A stretch of 64,000 bases of DNA from Gymnothorax reevesii (lineage: Eukaryota > Chordata > Actinopteri > Anguilliformes > Muraenidae). The stretch is from contig CM056573.1 in assembly GCA_029721435.1 (NCBI GenBank), positions 122,971,447 to 123,035,446 of the forward strand, read 5' to 3'. The position numbers and the translations under genes were made by a program. The notes under the pieces were generated by a model. It was not told where the DNA came from and made no database searches. It saw only the letters and a list, made by a program, of their open reading frames with translations. This document shows, in pieces, positions 9,990-22,009 of the stretch (the first letter of the stretch is position 1; each line of letters begins with the position of its first letter).

Positions 9990-12900
9990 TCTTTTCTTTT
10001 GGGGCAAAGTGGTCCTATTATACCGCTCCGTTGGGGTCACCACTTTATTGCGGTGGAACAGTTTGTGTGCCCTAATGACCCCTAGAGGTATGTCGGCTTG
10101 TGTTATGTACACCTGGTAGGGTCACCCATGCCGAACAGGTCAAAGGGTTGGGGCCAGACGAAAAGAGACTCCCTGGTCCTCCAGGTTGGGGGTTGGGCTG
10201 CGGGCTGATAACCCGCTCCCATAAAGAGCACATTATTACAGAAACCAGAAGCGGAATGATTTCATATAATCTGGGGGAAGCTCTGGTCACTCTTCACAAC
10301 ATGAGATGTTTGATGACACATGGGGGTCAAAGCCAAATGGAAGCCCTTGAGCAGGTGAGACCATTAGTCCAAAGAACAAAGAACGTCATGAAGACAGGAA
10401 ATTTGAACGTAAGAACGCTGTACTGGAGTGGTAATATTGCGCAGGCATCAAGAGAGATGAAGAAAAGAGGCATTGGAATCATGGGAATCAGTGAGACATA
10501 TTGGACAGGACAAGGAAAGGTAGTGCTGGAGGAAGGAGCAACCATCATATATTCTGGTAGAGATGACAACAACCACAGAGAAGGAGTAGGTATACTGATG
10601 TCCAAATTTGCAACAAGAACTCTCATAGATTGGATGCCAGTAAGTGAACGAATAATTGTGGCCAGGTTCTATTCCAAGCATTTTAAACTGACTATCGAAC
10701 ATATATATGCACCAACAGAGGATGCAGAGGAGTCGGTAAAGGACGAATTCTACGGGAGACTGCAGGATATGTTGAATGCTAAGAAGGAGCACGATATGCT
10801 TATTGTCACAGGTGACATTAACGCGAAGGTTGGTGAGGAAAACTTAGGCTATGAGAAGGTTATGGGTAGGCATGGAATTGGAAGATAAAATGACAACAGA
10901 GAGAGGCTTCGCGAATTTTGTGACATGAATGAATTATTTATAACAGGAACTTTGTTTTCGCATAGAGATATACACAAAGCTACCTGGGTATCAACCCATG
11001 GAAACACGAAAAATCTGATAGACCACGTGCTGACTAACAAGAATTTCCGAAACTCTGTAATTGATACCAGAGTTTATACGTGTGCGGACACTGGAAGTGA
11101 TCATTATCTCTTATGCGCGAAAGTGAAGCTGAGACTAAGAAAACAACCGAAGGAACAGGGAAGTATAAGAACTAAGCATGATACCAACAAATTGAAAGAT
11201 GAAAATGTTATGAGGACATTTACAATCACTTTGCAGAATAGATGTCAGGCATTGGAGGAGGCAACGCTGAGTGTATGGGAGGAGGACGAAATCGAACACA
11301 ACTTTCAGGAAATGGAAAAGGCATACACGGGAGCAGCACAGGAGGTATTAGGTGGGCCTAGGAAGAAAAAGAAGCCATGGATAATGGAAGAATCATGGGC
11401 GCTCGTAGACCAAAGACAGGAGATAAATAAGAAGATTCTAAGCACTCGTTCAGAGAGGGTCAAGAGGCGGCTGAGAACAGAATATAAGGAAAAGAGCAGG
11501 GAGGTGAAGAGGAGCATAAGGAGCAATAAAAAGAAGTGGATGGATAACATCGCAAACGAGGCAGAGGATGCTGCAAGGAAACAACACATGAGAACGTCAT
11601 ATGGGCTGACAAAGGTGCTATGCAATGAAAGATCTAGGAGCAGCGCAGCAATCCTTGACAAGAGAGGTAATCTTGTGAGTGGGAAGACGGAAATGCAGTC
11701 AAGGTGGACAGAGCACTTTAAGGAGGTACTTAACAGAGAAGAGCCAACAGATCCAATAACAACAGAGGATGAATGCAAGTTTGAACCCAGCAAAATAATT
11801 GAAGAAATTGCAGTCACTGAACCAACCTGGGGAGAAGTTAAAGCAACAACTGAACGATTGAAGAACGGGAAGTCTCCAGGAATCGACTCTATCACAGCTG
11901 AATTGTTGAAAGCAAACAAAGAGTTCTCAGTGGAGAAAGTGCATCAACTACTGGAGAAAGTATGGAAGCATGAAAAGATCCTGGACAAATGGAAGAAGGG
12001 GCTGATTATTAGGTTGCCAAAGAAAGGAAACCTCAAAGAATGTAAAAACTGGAGGGGAATAACCCTGCTCTCCAAGACACTTGGACTGTTATAGACCGCA
12101 TCTGGAATGGAGTGGATAACAGGCTGAGAAATGAGCAAGCAGGATATAGGAAGGGAAGGGGAACAACAGACCAGATTTTCATATTGAGAAACATCGCCGA
12201 GCAAGCCGACTGGCAAGCTAGCTTCTACGTAAACTTCATAGACTTTGACTGGGCATTCGATTGCATCCACCGCGAAAGCCTATGGTTAATCATATGAAAA
12301 TATAGGATCCCAGACAAGATCACAAGGATGGTAAGAGTATTCTATGACGATTTTGAGTGTGCTGTAGAAGATCAGCCAGCAGCATGTGAGTAGTTCAACA
12401 TCAAAAGAGGCGTCAAAAAAGGGTGTAACATGTTGGGATTCTTGCTCTTGATAGTAATGGACTGGGTAATGAGAAGGACTGTGGGGAATGGAGAGATCGG
12501 AATCAGGTGGAGGTTTACATCTAAACTCGATAACGAGGATTTTGCGGACAATGTGGCGCTGCTCTCTTCTACTACACGACATATCCAAACCAAAACAACT
12601 AGAATGAACGAGGAGGTGAGATGGGTCGGGCTGAAAATCAATAAAGACAAGACAAAGGTGATGAGGATTAATGTGAAGAGTCAGGAAAGGTTTACAGTCA
12701 ATGGGCAAGATATTGGTGAAGTTGAGACTTTCAACTATCTGGGAGCTACCATCTGTAAAGAGGGAGGAGGAATGAAAGATCTGAAGAATAGGCTCTCCAA
12801 GGCGAGAGGTACATTTGTCTAACTGAAAAGAATATGGAACACCAGGAGCATCACAAAGAGAACCAAGCTTAAATTGTTCAAGACTCTAGTGGTACAGGTG

Positions 12901-13380
12901 CTACTCTACGGGTGTGAAACATGGAAAATGAAGAAGGGAGATGACAAGCGGATTGATGTGTTTCACAACTAGTGTCTAAGAAGAATCCTAAAAATGGAGT
13001 GGAAGGATCACATCACTACTCAAGAACTGCTTGAAAAAGCAGGCATGGAGCCTTTGACCAAGGAGGTAAAGCGGCGCAGATGGAAGATGATCGGCCATAT
13101 TCTATGGCAAGACAGAAGGAACGATTGCAACACTGCATTGGCATGGACACCTGAAGGAAAAAGGAAGAGAGGAAAACTTAAAACGACCTGGCAAAAGACA
13201 GTGGAAAAGGAGAGGAGAGAAGCGGGCTGGTGGTCATGGCTAGAGGCAAGGGCTACTGCAGCCAACAGAGAGAAGTGGAAACACTCTGTGGAGGCCTTAT
13301 GCGCCATGATGGGCGTGTAGAAGATAGGTGAAGGTGAAGCTCCTATCATAATTAAATTCATACAGGCAGATAGACAGACA
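9990..13380 (+). mobile_element. RTE-like non-LTR retrotransposon, nearly full length but dead
   Basis: A LINE with a single endonuclease-reverse transcriptase frame of the RTE/BovB-like type (the family behind 'craniofacial development protein 2-like' annotations). The 5' leader includes CACCTGGTAGGGTCACCCATG and CTCCCTGGTCCTCCAGGTTG, conserved in such elements just before the coding frame. The 3' end falls shortly after the C-terminal codons, in a CAGATAGACAGACAGG tail. The 5' limit is uncertain by about 100 bases. No poly-A tail and no clear target duplication are seen. Confidence 0.8.
10100..13320 (+). pseudogene. LINE endonuclease-reverse transcriptase, broken
   Basis: The N-terminal part (10100-10888) is an APE-type endonuclease: NLNVRTLYWSGN, GIMGISETYWTGQG, YAPTEDAEE, VTGDINAKVG. 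The domain continues after an in-frame TAA (10886) through the GSDHYLL block (about 11095). The middle is basic and coiled-coil-like. The reverse transcriptase begins near 11810 with NGKSPGIDSITAELLK, then LPKKGNLKECKNWRGITLL, EQAGYRKGRGTTDQIFILRN, VNFIDFDWAFDCIHRESLW, GVKKGCNMLGFLL and the active-site box DFADN (expected FADD). C-terminal blocks VLLYGCETWKMKKG and RRWKMIGHILWQDR follow. Damage: TAA 10886, a small deletion/frameshift near 12085, TGA 12295, TAG 12391, TAA 12820 and TAG 12970. The second catalytic Asp of the box is Asn. Confidence 0.9.
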
Positions 13381-13519
13381 GGAATTCCTAATATTTTAGT
13401 TAGATATAAAGATGGTTTCAGAGTTTAAGCTTATAGTTTATCTTTTTTATTAACCCAGGTGGCCAAGTGAGAAATCAGACATTTACAGCAGTGACGAACA
13501 AGAGCAATCCGAGATTTCT

Positions 13520-13743
13520 GATCTCCGCCAAAGGATGAAATTGATACAAATGCAAATGCGGATCCGGATCATCACCAAAATTTAATGGAGTCGTCCCTGG
13601 ACCAAGATCTATCTCTGGTAAAAATTTCATAAAGATCCATCCAGTAGTTTCCGAGAAATCTTGTCCACAGACAGACAAACAAACAGACAAATAAATAAAT
13701 AAAATAACGGACCCGATCGCATTATCTCCTTGGCGGAGATAAT
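13520..13743. mobile_element. short inverted-terminal element ending in a hairpin
   Basis: Left end TCTCCGCCAAAGG (13522-13534) is matched inversely by CCTTGGCGGAGA (13728-13739). The right end also folds on itself: ATTATCTCC (13721-13729) pairs with GGAGATAAT (13735-13743). The body contains CAGACAGACAAACAAACAGA. This is a dispersed repeat type found widely in fish and molluscs. No coding capacity. Confidence 0.6.
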
Positions 13744-14300
13744 AATAGAATCCGTGTGGGCAGGGAGTTAAGAAAGCATTGCCAGTCGGAGAATAAAGAT
13801 AGCGCAGCCAATCAGATGTAGCTACTGATTCACAGTAGCCAATTTATCCAAAAATAAATTAATTAATACATGAACGGTTTTGAGCTAAAACAAAATAAAT
13901 CCCATAGTAGGGAATGGGATATGTCTCGTTTTGCCCCAAAACCCTTCATATACATACATACACTACATACAAACATACATACATAAAGGAAGACATACAT
14001 AAAAAAAACCGAATGATTGCATGGACAAAGATAGCAAATGTAGATGCCTCTGTGCTTTCTCCTTGCATAGTTTGTGTTCACACGTCCATTTAAATGTGGA
14101 AGGATCACTGCAAATTAATGCTGAGTTACTCTGTTTGATTATCTTTATATCCCAAGATGAAGCACTCCCACTATTATGGAAGGAGTCTGACTATGGTAGC
14201 AACTTACATAGTTTGAACTATGCAGCTGCGACCCAAGAGTTTCCCAAAACCGTTGTTCAAACTATCAATTTAACTTATGTAGTGAGAACCCTCATTAAAC
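13744..14300. other. unassigned stretch
   Basis: Holds a (TACA)n tract at 13948-13985. Further on are blocks such as CCCAAAACCGTTGTTCAAAC and CCCCAAAACCATAGTTCGAAC (14230-14335), which resemble blocks at 16730-16900 and may belong to an unidentified repeat. Confidence 0.35.
13948..13985. repeat. (TACA)n microsatellite
   Basis: ATACATACATACACTACATA-type tetramer reiteration. Confidence 0.85.
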
Positions 14301-14360
14301 AATTCAGGTGTTCCCCAAAACCATAGTTCGAACGAACCTTCACAACCTCTGTTGTTAAGC

Positions 14361-14875
14361 TGTGTAGTTCTTTAAGAAAGATATAGAGTCTCTCGAGAAA
14401 GTTCAGAGAAGGCCCACTAAGCTTATTCCAGGTATAAAAGATGAAAGCTACGAGATGAGGCTGAAGATCCTTAATCTCTTTAGTCTTAGGAAAAGGAGAC
14501 TCAGGGGTGATTTGATTGAGGTCTTTAAATATGTTAAAGGGATTAACAAAGTGAATTATGTAGGATTCCTTCGACCAAGTGTTGTGAGTAGAACTCGGGG
14601 TCACAAATGGAAGTTGACCATAGGTAAATTTAGCACTGATATTCGGAAATATTTCTTCACCCAAAGAGTAATTTCAATGTGGAATAGCTTGCCTGACCAT
14701 ATTGTTGAGGCAGAGACCTTGGGGGTTTTCAAGAGCAGGCTTGACTTAAAGCTAGATACCATTGAGTCATTGAGTATCTGAAGGGATATATTCACAATAG
14801 TATAAATAAACTGGCGAGCTTAGTTGGGCTGAAAGGCCTGTTCTTGCCATTCATGTTATGTTATGTTATGTTAAC
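14361..14875 (+). mobile_element. 3' end of a CR1/L2/Rex-like LINE
   Basis: A 5'-truncated LINE. It encodes the C-terminus of ORF2 (about 14361-14781), including RGDLIEVFKYVKGI, RKYFFTQRVISMWNSLPDHI and ETLGVFKSRLDLK, the usual end of CR1/L2/Rex-type ORF2 (WNSLP...F+.+LD). After the stop comes a short 3' UTR with GGGCTGAAAGGCCTGTTCTT and a microsatellite tail ATGTTATGTTATGTTATGTT, the typical 3' terminus of these elements. The surviving frame is open throughout, so this is one of the younger-looking pieces here. A stop immediately precedes it at the truncation point. Confidence 0.85.
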
Positions 14876-15610
14876 TACAGTTCTCTAGCTGTAGTTAGAA
14901 GCTTAGTTCCGGGAGATAGCGTACGGATATGCAGTCCACGAAGGGTAAACATAAGGTCAGTAGCTGAAAATGTTTGATAATCTTGCTGTACAAACGTGTA
15001 ACATCAAAAGAGTCATTTGAAAATGTTGCTACTTGGAAAAAAACATGTTTCATTGTATTTCTCTGTTCATGTTTAGGCCTATGCTTGAATCTTTGGAATT
15101 GTATCTCTTGTAGTCTTTGCATGAAAAGAAACTAGCAAAGAAACTTAAATGTTAGTCAACACTTAACTATGCTCTTTTAGTAGTTCAACACTTTTGTTTT
15201 TGTTCCGCAGTCGGTAGAGCGGGAGGTGGTTAATTAGCCTACATAACATATGGAGGGATCACAGTTCATGACGGCAGTGTTGTTGAGTAAATCTGTAAAG
15301 CTGGCGACTTTGTGTTGCCAGTTTTAGGAAGAACATATAATCTTGCTGTTTACCCTGATGAATTTTTATGTATCAATGGGAGAGGATGTTGTTTGCCCAC
15401 TTGGAATTGTGAATATCGTAGAAATCATCATATCTATTCGGTTATGATAGTGGAAGGGAAAGTGTTGATAAAAAGAAAGGGGCTGGGGGAGATAGAGGAC
15501 TTTTTGCATAACATTTGTCATTCCTTGTGGTCTGTGGAATGCACGGCCATCTTCAGCATCCTTTACAGAGATCGCCTCACCTTCTGGGAGCTGAACATCT
15601 GCTGAGACAG
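14876..15610. other. unassigned stretch
   Basis: A 97-codon plus-strand open frame (15312-15605) and an overlapping minus frame are present without recognisable motifs. Confidence 0.3.
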
Positions 15611-16066
15611 TCATGCTGTGCAGGCAGCAGGATGGGTGGACTTAGACAAACTGCCAGTCTGAGGGGATTCTGGAGGGGAAAGAGCAGCCCTGACACACTG
15701 AAGGCCATGCCAGAGGGGGCCCAATGTGGACAGGCCCAGTGAGGGGATGGCCGATGTCGAGGGGTCATGCATGGGGGTGCCCAATGTTGAGGGGCCCTGG
15801 GCATCAAATTGCAGGGGACGAGGCGTAACTGGGCTAAGAGGAAGTGGGCAGAGGGTGGAAGACACCCATGTTAGGGAATCGTGCCACTGACATCTATGCC
15901 CCTGGAACTCCTGCCAGCACTTCTGGACAAAACTCCCTCTAGGATAAAGAGGAGGCCGACAGACTGGTGCTCCAACCACCAGTCTCTGTAGCTCACTCCT
16001 TAGAGCTGCAGCTCTCCTTTTAGTAATGTCAAGCTGGCAATCCCTCCATTCCCCCCTCACATCCAC
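15611..16066 (-). other. unassigned open frame, 151 codons
   Basis: The frame starts MDVRGEWRDCQLDITKRRAA. It has a basic, helix-prone N-terminus (ITKRRAAALRSELQRL) and then a Pro/Ser/Leu-rich tail that looks low-complexity. The N-terminal half faintly resembles the basic helical part of Myb/SANT-type proteins encoded by Harbinger elements, but no tryptophan triad is present. The GC content is higher than in the flanks. I do not assign a function; a decayed transposon gene is possible. Confidence 0.25.
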
Positions 16067-17410
16067 TGCACTGCCTCTCCTTCCATTGTCCTCAGAATGT
16101 TTTTTTTTGTAGTCTTATGCCATTTTTTGTCCTTTGAGTCAATGAAATAATTTTTAAGTTTGGAAAAAGGAATAATAATGTTAACTTTTTATATTCCATT
16201 TTTGTACCTGTGTGTATTTCTACGCCCATGAAGAAGCTTGGTGTCCTTAAGTTAATCTTTACTACAAACATATATCAAAAGAGAAAACGTGCCACATAAA
16301 TCGTCTAAACTTAACCGATCACTTGTTAATAAGAGCACATGTTGCTATTCATTAAAAAAAAAACTTCCTCTCCCCGCAGTAGTCGAACCTTCATTATATG
16401 GAAGATGTGCAGACTTGTTGCTTATTTAATCCACAGCACTACTAAGACATTATACTTTCGAATTGAAGCTTAGTATGAATAATTGTAAATAATGTAATGT
16501 GAATAGCAAATCGTTCTTGAGATTTTTTTTTCTTTCACTATTTAAATGGTTTATTGTATTGTAGCTAGTTTGTTATTTTGGCTAATTATATTGTGATCGT
16601 ATACAAATTAGTATTGCGATATTGATTACAACTGTTGTATTTAGGCACAATATTACAAAGTTTTTAAACTTCCCGCTGTGAAAATCAGACCGACGTGCTC
16701 CTGGAAACATTGCAGTGAAAGCGATGATCACTCAAACCATCACGGTTCAAACTAACGTCGTTCAAAACAGTATGGTTCAATCTACTGTGGTACGAACAAG
16801 ATACAAAGCTTTTGGGAAAACATCCCTCTTCTGATGTTAGTCTAACGATGCATCGTACCATGTTAGTTCAAAGCTAACTTCCGTCGTTGTTCGGGAAATT
16901 CACCCCAGAATGGGATAGCCAAAGCCTTAGAGGCACAAGGTCACTAAATGGTTTCATGAGTATGAAAATGATCCTAAGCATGTGTCACTGCCTTTCCACT
17001 CAACAGATCTCAAACTGACTGAACTCATATAAGAGATTTAGTAACGTGTCAGACAGTTCTCTCCATCACCATCATCAAAAATCCAAATAAGGCAATATCT
17101 CCTACAATAAAGGTATTCCATTTCTCAAGTAAAGCAGTAGACTCTATCCCAAGATGTTTTGAAGCTGATGTGGTCCTGCGTAAAGTTCCAACGTCTCACT
17201 AAGATTGAATTTGTTTATTTTTCCATCAATATATCACTTGTCTCTACACACATCATATTAATGAAAAAAGATTGTTTTAGTTTCAAAGTCATTCAGGTAC
17301 ACTTGTTAGCAGCAAGTAAAAGAGGCAAGAGAAATTCTCATTTAATGATGCGAGCTGCATTGCAGGCCAGAGTCAGGTCCACTTGATCAGCCTCCTCACC
17401 ACTGAGCTTT
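16067..17410. other. unassigned AT-rich stretch
   Basis: Mostly featureless. 16730-16900 contains several degenerate GTTCAAAC/GTTCGAAC blocks ending GGGAAATTCACCCC, resembling 14230-14335, and may be the end of an unidentified element. Confidence 0.3.
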
Positions 17411-18052
17411 TTGTTGTGATCCAGACAAGGAACCAGATGAAGAGGCAGAGTACAATCCAATGACGGCATTTTTTGACAGTAATGCGGTAATGGCAAGAAT
17501 GGACCGAAGGGTAAGGGCGTTCCGGGACAGACGCCAGGTGGTGCTCACCCTCGCCAGGGCAGAACTGCCGGATGTCAGTTCCAAAGGGACGAAATGCAGT
17601 CCCAATCCTGGAGCCCAGTGAATGCTTAGGAGGTGTTCCTAATAAACTGCTTAGAAGAGCAAAATGGAGGGGTGGGTTAAAAGGAACATGGTCCCAATCC
17701 TGGGATAAGGCTTGGGAGTCTGCCCCTATTAACAAAGCGTTGAAAAGTACCTCTGTATTTTACTATCATTAAAGGTTATGATAATTTCTGATATCATTAA
17801 ACTCTCAAACTTGGAACATTTACTGGTTGCAAGAGGACATGCAGCAAGGACAATTAAGCAACTCTGCAAGACTCTGCAAGTGAGGTTTTATACACCACAG
17901 GAACACCTGGGAATGGGACACACAAATCGATTATACCTGGAGGAGAGGCACGCAAGATTCAAAAATAATCAAAGCAGACAATATATCTAAATGACACGCT
18001 CATTGCTGGATGGAAGGAGAAAACGATTAAGGACACACAAGGGTTGTGACAA
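17411..18052 (-). mobile_element. LTR-like element, intact copy
   Basis: Its ends are TTGTTGTGATCC and GGGTTGTGACAA, flanked on both sides by CTTT (17407-17410 and 18053-18056). Near its plus-strand start it carries GAACCAGATGAAGAGGCAGAG, as does the copy at 22882 (ATCAAATACAGAGGCAGAGT). Both end with GGGTTGTGACA. Read on the minus strand it has a TATA-like GTATAAAACC. No coding capacity. A solo LTR or a TIR element with 4-bp target duplication are both possible. Confidence 0.45.
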
Positions 18053-19072
18053 CTTTTATATTTAACAAATGGTTCACATTTATTCCGCGCGAAAAGAGTG
18101 GATATTTATTGCAAATGACACACTCACATATGAAATGTATCATTTTAAGAAGCCATGGAAGCTCTTTTAATGGCATAATGTTTAGCATGTGCAGGATTAC
18201 ACGTGCACACACAACTCAAGGTTAGCACGCACAGCGCATACACAGTTTGGCACATGTAAAATGCATACGTGCATACGCAAAAAGAAGCTTGCCAATGAAG
18301 CTAGAAAGTTACTATGGGGCAACACATACATGTGAGTGGGCATGTGTGTGTTTGTGTATGTATATGTGTGTATGATTGTATGTGTGCGTGTACGTGCATG
18401 TGTACATAAATGTGTGTACGCATGTTTGTGCCTGACAGCTGTACACCTCATGAGAATTGTTCAGTGAAAATATCACTGCAAACATGCCGTCCTCAAAATG
18501 CACAGAAAATGTAAAATAACGCTTACATGTTTGGCGCACTAGATCCCCATGCATTAAACAGGCTTTCTCTCCTCTGTTATTTTCATCGCCTGTCTGTACA
18601 TGGGAGAAAGTTTTAAAAAGTAGGCCTGGAATTCTATTTGCTTTGGGGTTTTCTTGAGAGATGAGCTCTTCTGCATATGTACCCTAAAAGCAGCAGGGCG
18701 GCACTCAACTCCACCGCAGAAAATTCATTTATGTGGTCCCTTCAAAAGCTATTTCCTCACCGCACATCTTCAGATAAAATTCATCTCCTGTTCGTACACA
18801 TCTGCCGGGCAAGATGCCTGATTTTTGGACTTGAACAGGGCAAGAACAGTCCTCCATATCACGCACTCTGAAATCAGGATTCACGTGCAATGAAGGCTCC
18901 TCATGATTAGCCAGGCGATTGACTGTGTACAACTTTATTACATACAATAAAGCTGAAATTGCACCACAATCCTTTTTTTTTTAAATTTGGGAATTTCCAA
19001 ATTTATTCACTCACTCAAAGCAAAAGGCGAAGCAGCAGCCCACATTACAGAAAGCATCTGTCTTTACAAGAC
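18053..19072. other. unassigned stretch with TG/CA-rich tract
   Basis: 18190-18430 is an irregular alternating purine-pyrimidine tract (TGTGTGT, GTGCATG, ACGTGCA). Nothing else is recognisable. Confidence 0.4.
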
Positions 19073-19252
19073 TTTTTTTTTTTTTTTGCTTTATTAGACA
19101 GTTATACAGTGGAGACAGACAGGACGGTTTAGGAGAGGAATAGGGAAGACAGGCTGCAAATGACCCAAGCCGGCACTGAAACTGGGTGGCCGTGGAAAGG
19201 ACACAGCCTTTATGGTGCATGTCCTTAGACTGATGAGCCATCAGGATGCCCC
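19073..19252 (-). mobile_element. tRNA-derived SINE, copy 1
   Basis: On the minus strand: a 5' tRNA-like head (A box TGGCTCATCAGTCTAAGG; degenerate B box CAGTTTCAGTGCC), a short body CCTGTCTTCCCTATTCCTCT, then a poly-A tail seen as a T run at 19073-19088. The same family is at 50388-50559, where the B box (AAGTTCGATTCC) is better preserved. RNA polymerase III transcription is expected from the family. Confidence 0.8.
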
Positions 19253-20575
19253 TTAATTAGTCTTTTAATCTCATCATGAGACTTAACTTTCATATTTCTC
19301 CTTTCGTAGAATACAGTCGCTCCATTTACCGTGTATTTATGCAACAAGTACAATTATCAAAACTGTAAAAAAAAATGAAAAAAAAAGAAACAAAACAAAC
19401 AAACGAACTAATAAGGTTAAGACTAATTCATGGGTATTTAGCTTCCTCTGGGACACCTCAATAATGTCCCAGGAAAAATGAAATTTGAATTCATTTCATT
19501 TCTAAAGAAAACCTTTCCATTTTAAGTCTTTCTCACAGGGACATCCCTACACACAATTTACATCAATTCTACACCTCACTCATGTACAATCAAGTTATTT
19601 TACGCATGTCAGTGTCTTTACACATTTAAATGCGTATGTGGCTCATCGTGTTTTTTCTTCCAATAAAATTAGTTATTCATCATTAATAAATTTAAATTGG
19701 GTAGATTGCTAACATCTCTTGAGGGAGGGAATAAGCTGAACATTTGTGAAAGCCTTAAGACAGACAAAGCTACTGCAATCAGTATTTAGGATCCATTGGA
19801 GGGCTGTTGTGAAAAGATGTTATGGTTTTTGCATGCACCTCAAGTTTCCAGATATAAGCATTATTGAGAAAATGTTTATGTCATCCCAACAAATTCATTG
19901 AAAGCTTACCTTTTTGGAAAAGCAGAGGACAGTGGCAAAGTAAAAAAAAAAATCCAATATGTATCTGTATCCAATAGGTATATGTACGTCCCCATTTAAG
20001 ACATACCAACTTCAATAAAGACATCATTTATTTTGATCGGCAGACTCTGTGATTCAAACTGAGACACAGGATGCCTTCATCAATCACGTTTTGGAACCAC
20101 AAGGGGCTAATCACTCGTGCACCACCTCATTGCTGGTTTTACAGCTAAATTTCAAAACTACCTTGTCATGTTCTCTCCTCTAAACTCATTATTATTTTTG
20201 GTTTGAATTTCTCCAAAGATGACATTCTAAGTTGTCCATTGATGCATAATATGTATTGGTAGAATCTATATTTCAGAATTGGGTCACGGAGTACCTAATT
20301 TGAATAAAAAAAGCATCCAATCTCAGTACTGCAGGTGACCCAAGATTGTTATCTGTATGGTACAGTACAGATGACTTTCCAGATTGAACCTAAAGAACTG
20401 TATTGTACCAAACTCCAAGAAAAATCTTTCACAGGTACAAAATTTACACCATATTCAAATACTGTATATTTTCCTGATATCACCAAACCTTAGTATGAAA
20501 ATCAATATAATAATACAAATGCAAATGTGTACAAACATATGAATTCATTGCCTAATAAACACATTGGGTTTCATT
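19253..20575. other. unassigned AT-rich stretch
   Basis: No supported feature. Confidence 0.3.
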
Positions 20576-20866
20576 CATGAAACATTAGTAAACTTGTGCG
20601 TAGATTTGCACATAAAAGCCTACGCTACTAAAAACCTACTCCGGATTCATGAACACCGCGGGAAACTCAGATCTGATCGTAAAGACGTGTGTATGATCAT
20701 GAATGCCAATCCATCGTAAAGTGACAGCGCGCTCCCGGTAATCAGCTATTTGCATAAATCCCCGCCCATGAATTGCCAATGACCACCATATAAAGAGGTG
20801 TAGATGCATCCAGTGGATCTGTCAGTCAGGGCGTAAACAAAGAAAGACAGAGAAAGAAAAAACAAT

Positions 20867-21145
20867 TATTCCGAAGTGGAGATAGAAATAATTTTGGGTG
20901 AAATGGAGTTAAAAACATTTTATTTTCATCTGTTAGCAGTGGTGTGACAGGGAGAGGCTAACCGAAGGTCTAGAGGGAGGTGACAGATGGCGTTAATGTT
21001 GTCTCTGTTGTCCAAAGAACTATGTCCGAGGTGAAGTGTAAATGGTTTGACATGAAACTGGAGGCAAAGAAACACATAAACGAACACAAAAAAATACATC
21101 AGCCACAGGAGGAGGAGGCTCACAGTCACAACTCGTGCCATGAAT
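20867..21145 (+). pseudogene. Myb/SANT-like DNA-binding protein of a Harbinger element, broken
   Basis: The frame reads YSEVEIEIILGEMELKTFYF at the start. After stops it continues REVTDGVNVVSVVQRTMSEV and KCKWFDMKLEAKKHINEHKK. This is the trihelix/Myb-like pattern (E-V-E-LVGEVE...W-V-D-VN...RT-EVK-KW-D-K-AKK) of the second protein of PIF/Harbinger transposons, which escorts the nuclease to the transposon ends. Two in-frame stops (TAA and TAG) and an extra ~47 bases relative to the second copy break it. Confidence 0.75.
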
Positions 21146-21224
21146 AACAAAAGGTCGCAAGTGACATTCCTGATGAAACCTGGTTTCATCAGGAATGTCA
21201 CTTGTGGCCTTTTGTTATTCATGG
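21138..21224. repeat. 43-bp-stem hairpin inside the Harbinger-derived element
   Basis: CCATGAATAACAAAAGGTCG... (21138-21180) pairs with 21182-21224 around a one-base loop, with few mismatches. The copy at 50781-50892 has a longer stem, with an extra CTGTTTTTCTGCAT/ATGCAGAAAACAG tip absent here. Confidence 0.85.
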
Positions 21225-21324
21225 GACGCACTATCAACTGCTGACGAGCGCATCGCTGGCATAATTTGGGAGACCTCTCTGTCAGGAATTACACCTGATG
21301 GAGACAGCGACATGCCTCCACTTT

Positions 21325-21575
21325 TATTATTATATATTATTATTTATTATTATATATTATGATATAGCTATTGCTCTGCCCGTCCGTCCGTCCATAAACA
21401 TTCTTTTGTCCGGAGCATAACTTGAAAACCGTTCACTTTTCTTCACAAAATTTCACATGTAGGTCAGGTGTCGTATGTAGGTGTGCCTTTTGGTATTTAG
21501 GAATTTCTTGAGCAGTTAATCCATGAATGTGGGGGGCCGCGGGGATACGCCATTGCCAGATGGCTCTTGTTTTTT
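21325..21575. mobile_element. small insertion within the Harbinger-derived element
   Basis: In the copy at 50562-51430 the text CCACTTTTATTTTTTTACTA runs straight into TCATCATTCAACATG. Here about 245 bases intervene: an AT-rich TATTATT tract, then TATAGCTATTGCTCTGCCCG, CCGTCCGTCC and a region ending GGCTCTTGTTTTTTC. The TAGCT...CCGTCCGTCC opening resembles the ends of the array-bearing element at 42.4 kb. Confidence 0.6.
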
Positions 21576-22009
21576 CATTATCATCATTCAACATGTAGAA
21601 AGAGCGTGTAATCTATTGAGTCGATTCACATAGATAATTCACAATCGTGAACCTAATCTGGATCTTAAACCTGCCTATTGCCAACTAATTTAACTAAATG
21701 TGTTATATTTTTACTTGTTTTTCATGTTTAGGCTATATCACGTGTTTCAAAGGCATCTGCGAATTGTGTACATAACAGAGCGCAATATGGATTGAAATTG
21801 TAATTTCCACTTGTGACGAGGATTATGTATATGCATTCTTAAGTATACAGAAGCACTATGCTTGGTCAGCAGCATGTGTAGATTTTGTTAGTAGCTATGG
21901 AAAGATCAGAGCTACTAAAATATTGATGAATGTGGAGATGCACGTAAATTTCCGTCTGCGAACACTTTACACACAAATTTGTTCTGCTCACGTTTCATGA
22001 ATGAAACCC

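Larger units (their letters stand above)
20576..22009 (+). mobile_element. Harbinger-derived element carrying only a Myb-like gene, copy 1
   Basis: The ends are perfect 18-base inverted repeats, GGGTTTCATTCATGAAAC (20576-20593) and its complement (21992-22009). Each is itself a hairpin (GTTTCAT/ATGAAAC). Inside are a Myb/SANT-type coding remnant (20867-21145), a 43-bp-stem hairpin (21138-21224) and a right half shared with the copy at 50562-51430. No nuclease gene is present, so it is non-autonomous. No clear target duplication is seen: the flanking triplets are ATT and TAT. Confidence 0.75.

Noticed and set aside
10100..13320. host 'craniofacial development protein 2' gene
   Set aside because: That name is often transferred to LINE endonucleases. 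Here endonuclease and reverse transcriptase follow one another with many stops, so it is a retrotransposon.
21138..21224. microRNA precursor
   Set aside because: The hairpin lies inside a transposon and is present in two copies with different tips. No expression evidence is available from sequence.
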